Shown: positions 63,931 through 64,000 of the stretch, piece by piece
Layout of the letters: the number at the start of each line of letters is the position of its first letter
How positions within the stretch are numbered: position 1 is the stretch's first letter
Source of the DNA: Amaricoccus sp.
GTDB taxonomy: Bacteria > Pseudomonadota > Alphaproteobacteria > Rhodobacterales > Rhodobacteraceae
Length of the DNA: 64,000 bases
NCBI RefSeq assembly: GCF_017993425.1
Contig: NZ_JAGOMQ010000010.1
Location: forward strand, 45,293-109,292
Direction of reading: 5' to 3'
Translations under genes and position numbers: made by a program
Notes under the pieces: generated by a model
Told to the model about the DNA's origin: nothing
Database searches by the model: none
Seen by the model: only the letters and a program-made list of their open reading frames with translations

Positions 63931-64000
63931 CGCCAGACATCGCCATGGCGGGTCGCCGCGGGCGCCGTGAGGGGGCTTGGGGGCGGGGCGGCGGGGGGAT

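Overview
The window is a very GC-rich (roughly 70% or more) bacterial chromosome segment. It is almost certainly from an alphaproteobacterium of the Rhodobacterales (Rhodobacter/Paracoccus-like). The evidence is an RpoH2-type sigma factor with an intact RpoH box, a complete sdhCDAB operon, the ethylmalonyl-CoA pathway genes ccr, ecm, mch and a malyl-CoA lyase-family gene close to mdh and sucCDAB-lpd, a MAPEG gene, a VPLPA-CTERM exported protein and a LuxR-type acyl-homoserine-lactone receptor. From memory, the ccr/ecm - sdh - mdh - suc - lpd neighbourhood matches that of Rhodobacter sphaeroides. No rRNA, tRNA, CRISPR array, prophage or complete insertion sequence was found.

Layout. 1-9.3 kb: a partial ChaN-like gene, rpoH2 behind an EcfG-type promoter motif, comM (yifB), a yraN-gshB-hydrolase block, an SDR, a LuxR receptor with a small overlapping upstream gene, and ccr ending in a clear terminator. 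9.3-13.3 kb: ecm (divergent from ccr), a VPLPA-CTERM protein and a transglutaminase-like protein. 13.4-20.1 kb (minus strand): sdhC-sdhD-sdhA-vapD-sdhB and mcl-nnrU-DUF1737-mch. 20.3-24.3 kb: a TSUP permease, mdh and two FMN split-barrel proteins, one fused to a GAF domain. 24.3-25.5 kb: a long structured non-coding region. 25.5-36.4 kb: sucC, a toxin-antitoxin pair, sucD, sucA, sucB, MAPEG, HXXEE, lpd, then a low-GC insert flanked by a partial duplication of the lpd 3' end. 37.1-46.4 kb: a branched-chain/organic-acid ABC transporter (livG, H, M, K, F) interleaved with two acyl-CoA ligases and two VOC proteins. 47-53.4 kb: accD-folC, a WecA/MraY-like transferase, galE, a hydrolase and an O-methyltransferase. 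53.6-59 kb: a valine/propionate catabolic operon (mmsA, acyl-CoA dehydrogenase, 3-hydroxyisobutyryl-CoA hydrolase, mmsB) interrupted by a Phd/VapC pair. 59-64 kb: a candidate structured RNA with repeated GTGGGG loops, uvrA with a near-consensus SOS box, and a membrane protein.

Functionally the window is central carbon metabolism: the TCA cycle from 2-oxoglutarate to malate, acetyl-CoA assimilation by the ethylmalonyl-CoA pathway (whose C4/C5 products feed sdh and mdh), and uptake/activation/oxidation of acids and branched-chain amino acids ending in propionyl-CoA and methylmalonyl-CoA. A recurring theme is that toxin-antitoxin-type genes sit inside these operons: vapD between sdhA and sdhB, RHH/PIN between sucC and sucD, Phd/VapC between mmsA and the acyl-CoA dehydrogenase, plus a HicB-like remnant before accD.

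The least explained signals are non-coding: the multi-hairpin RNA candidate near 59.0-59.3 kb, a two-copy ~100-bp intergenic repeat (24.8 and 50.5 kb), a palindrome cluster splitting the liv genes (40.9-41.1 kb) and the duplicated lpd tail at 36.4 kb.
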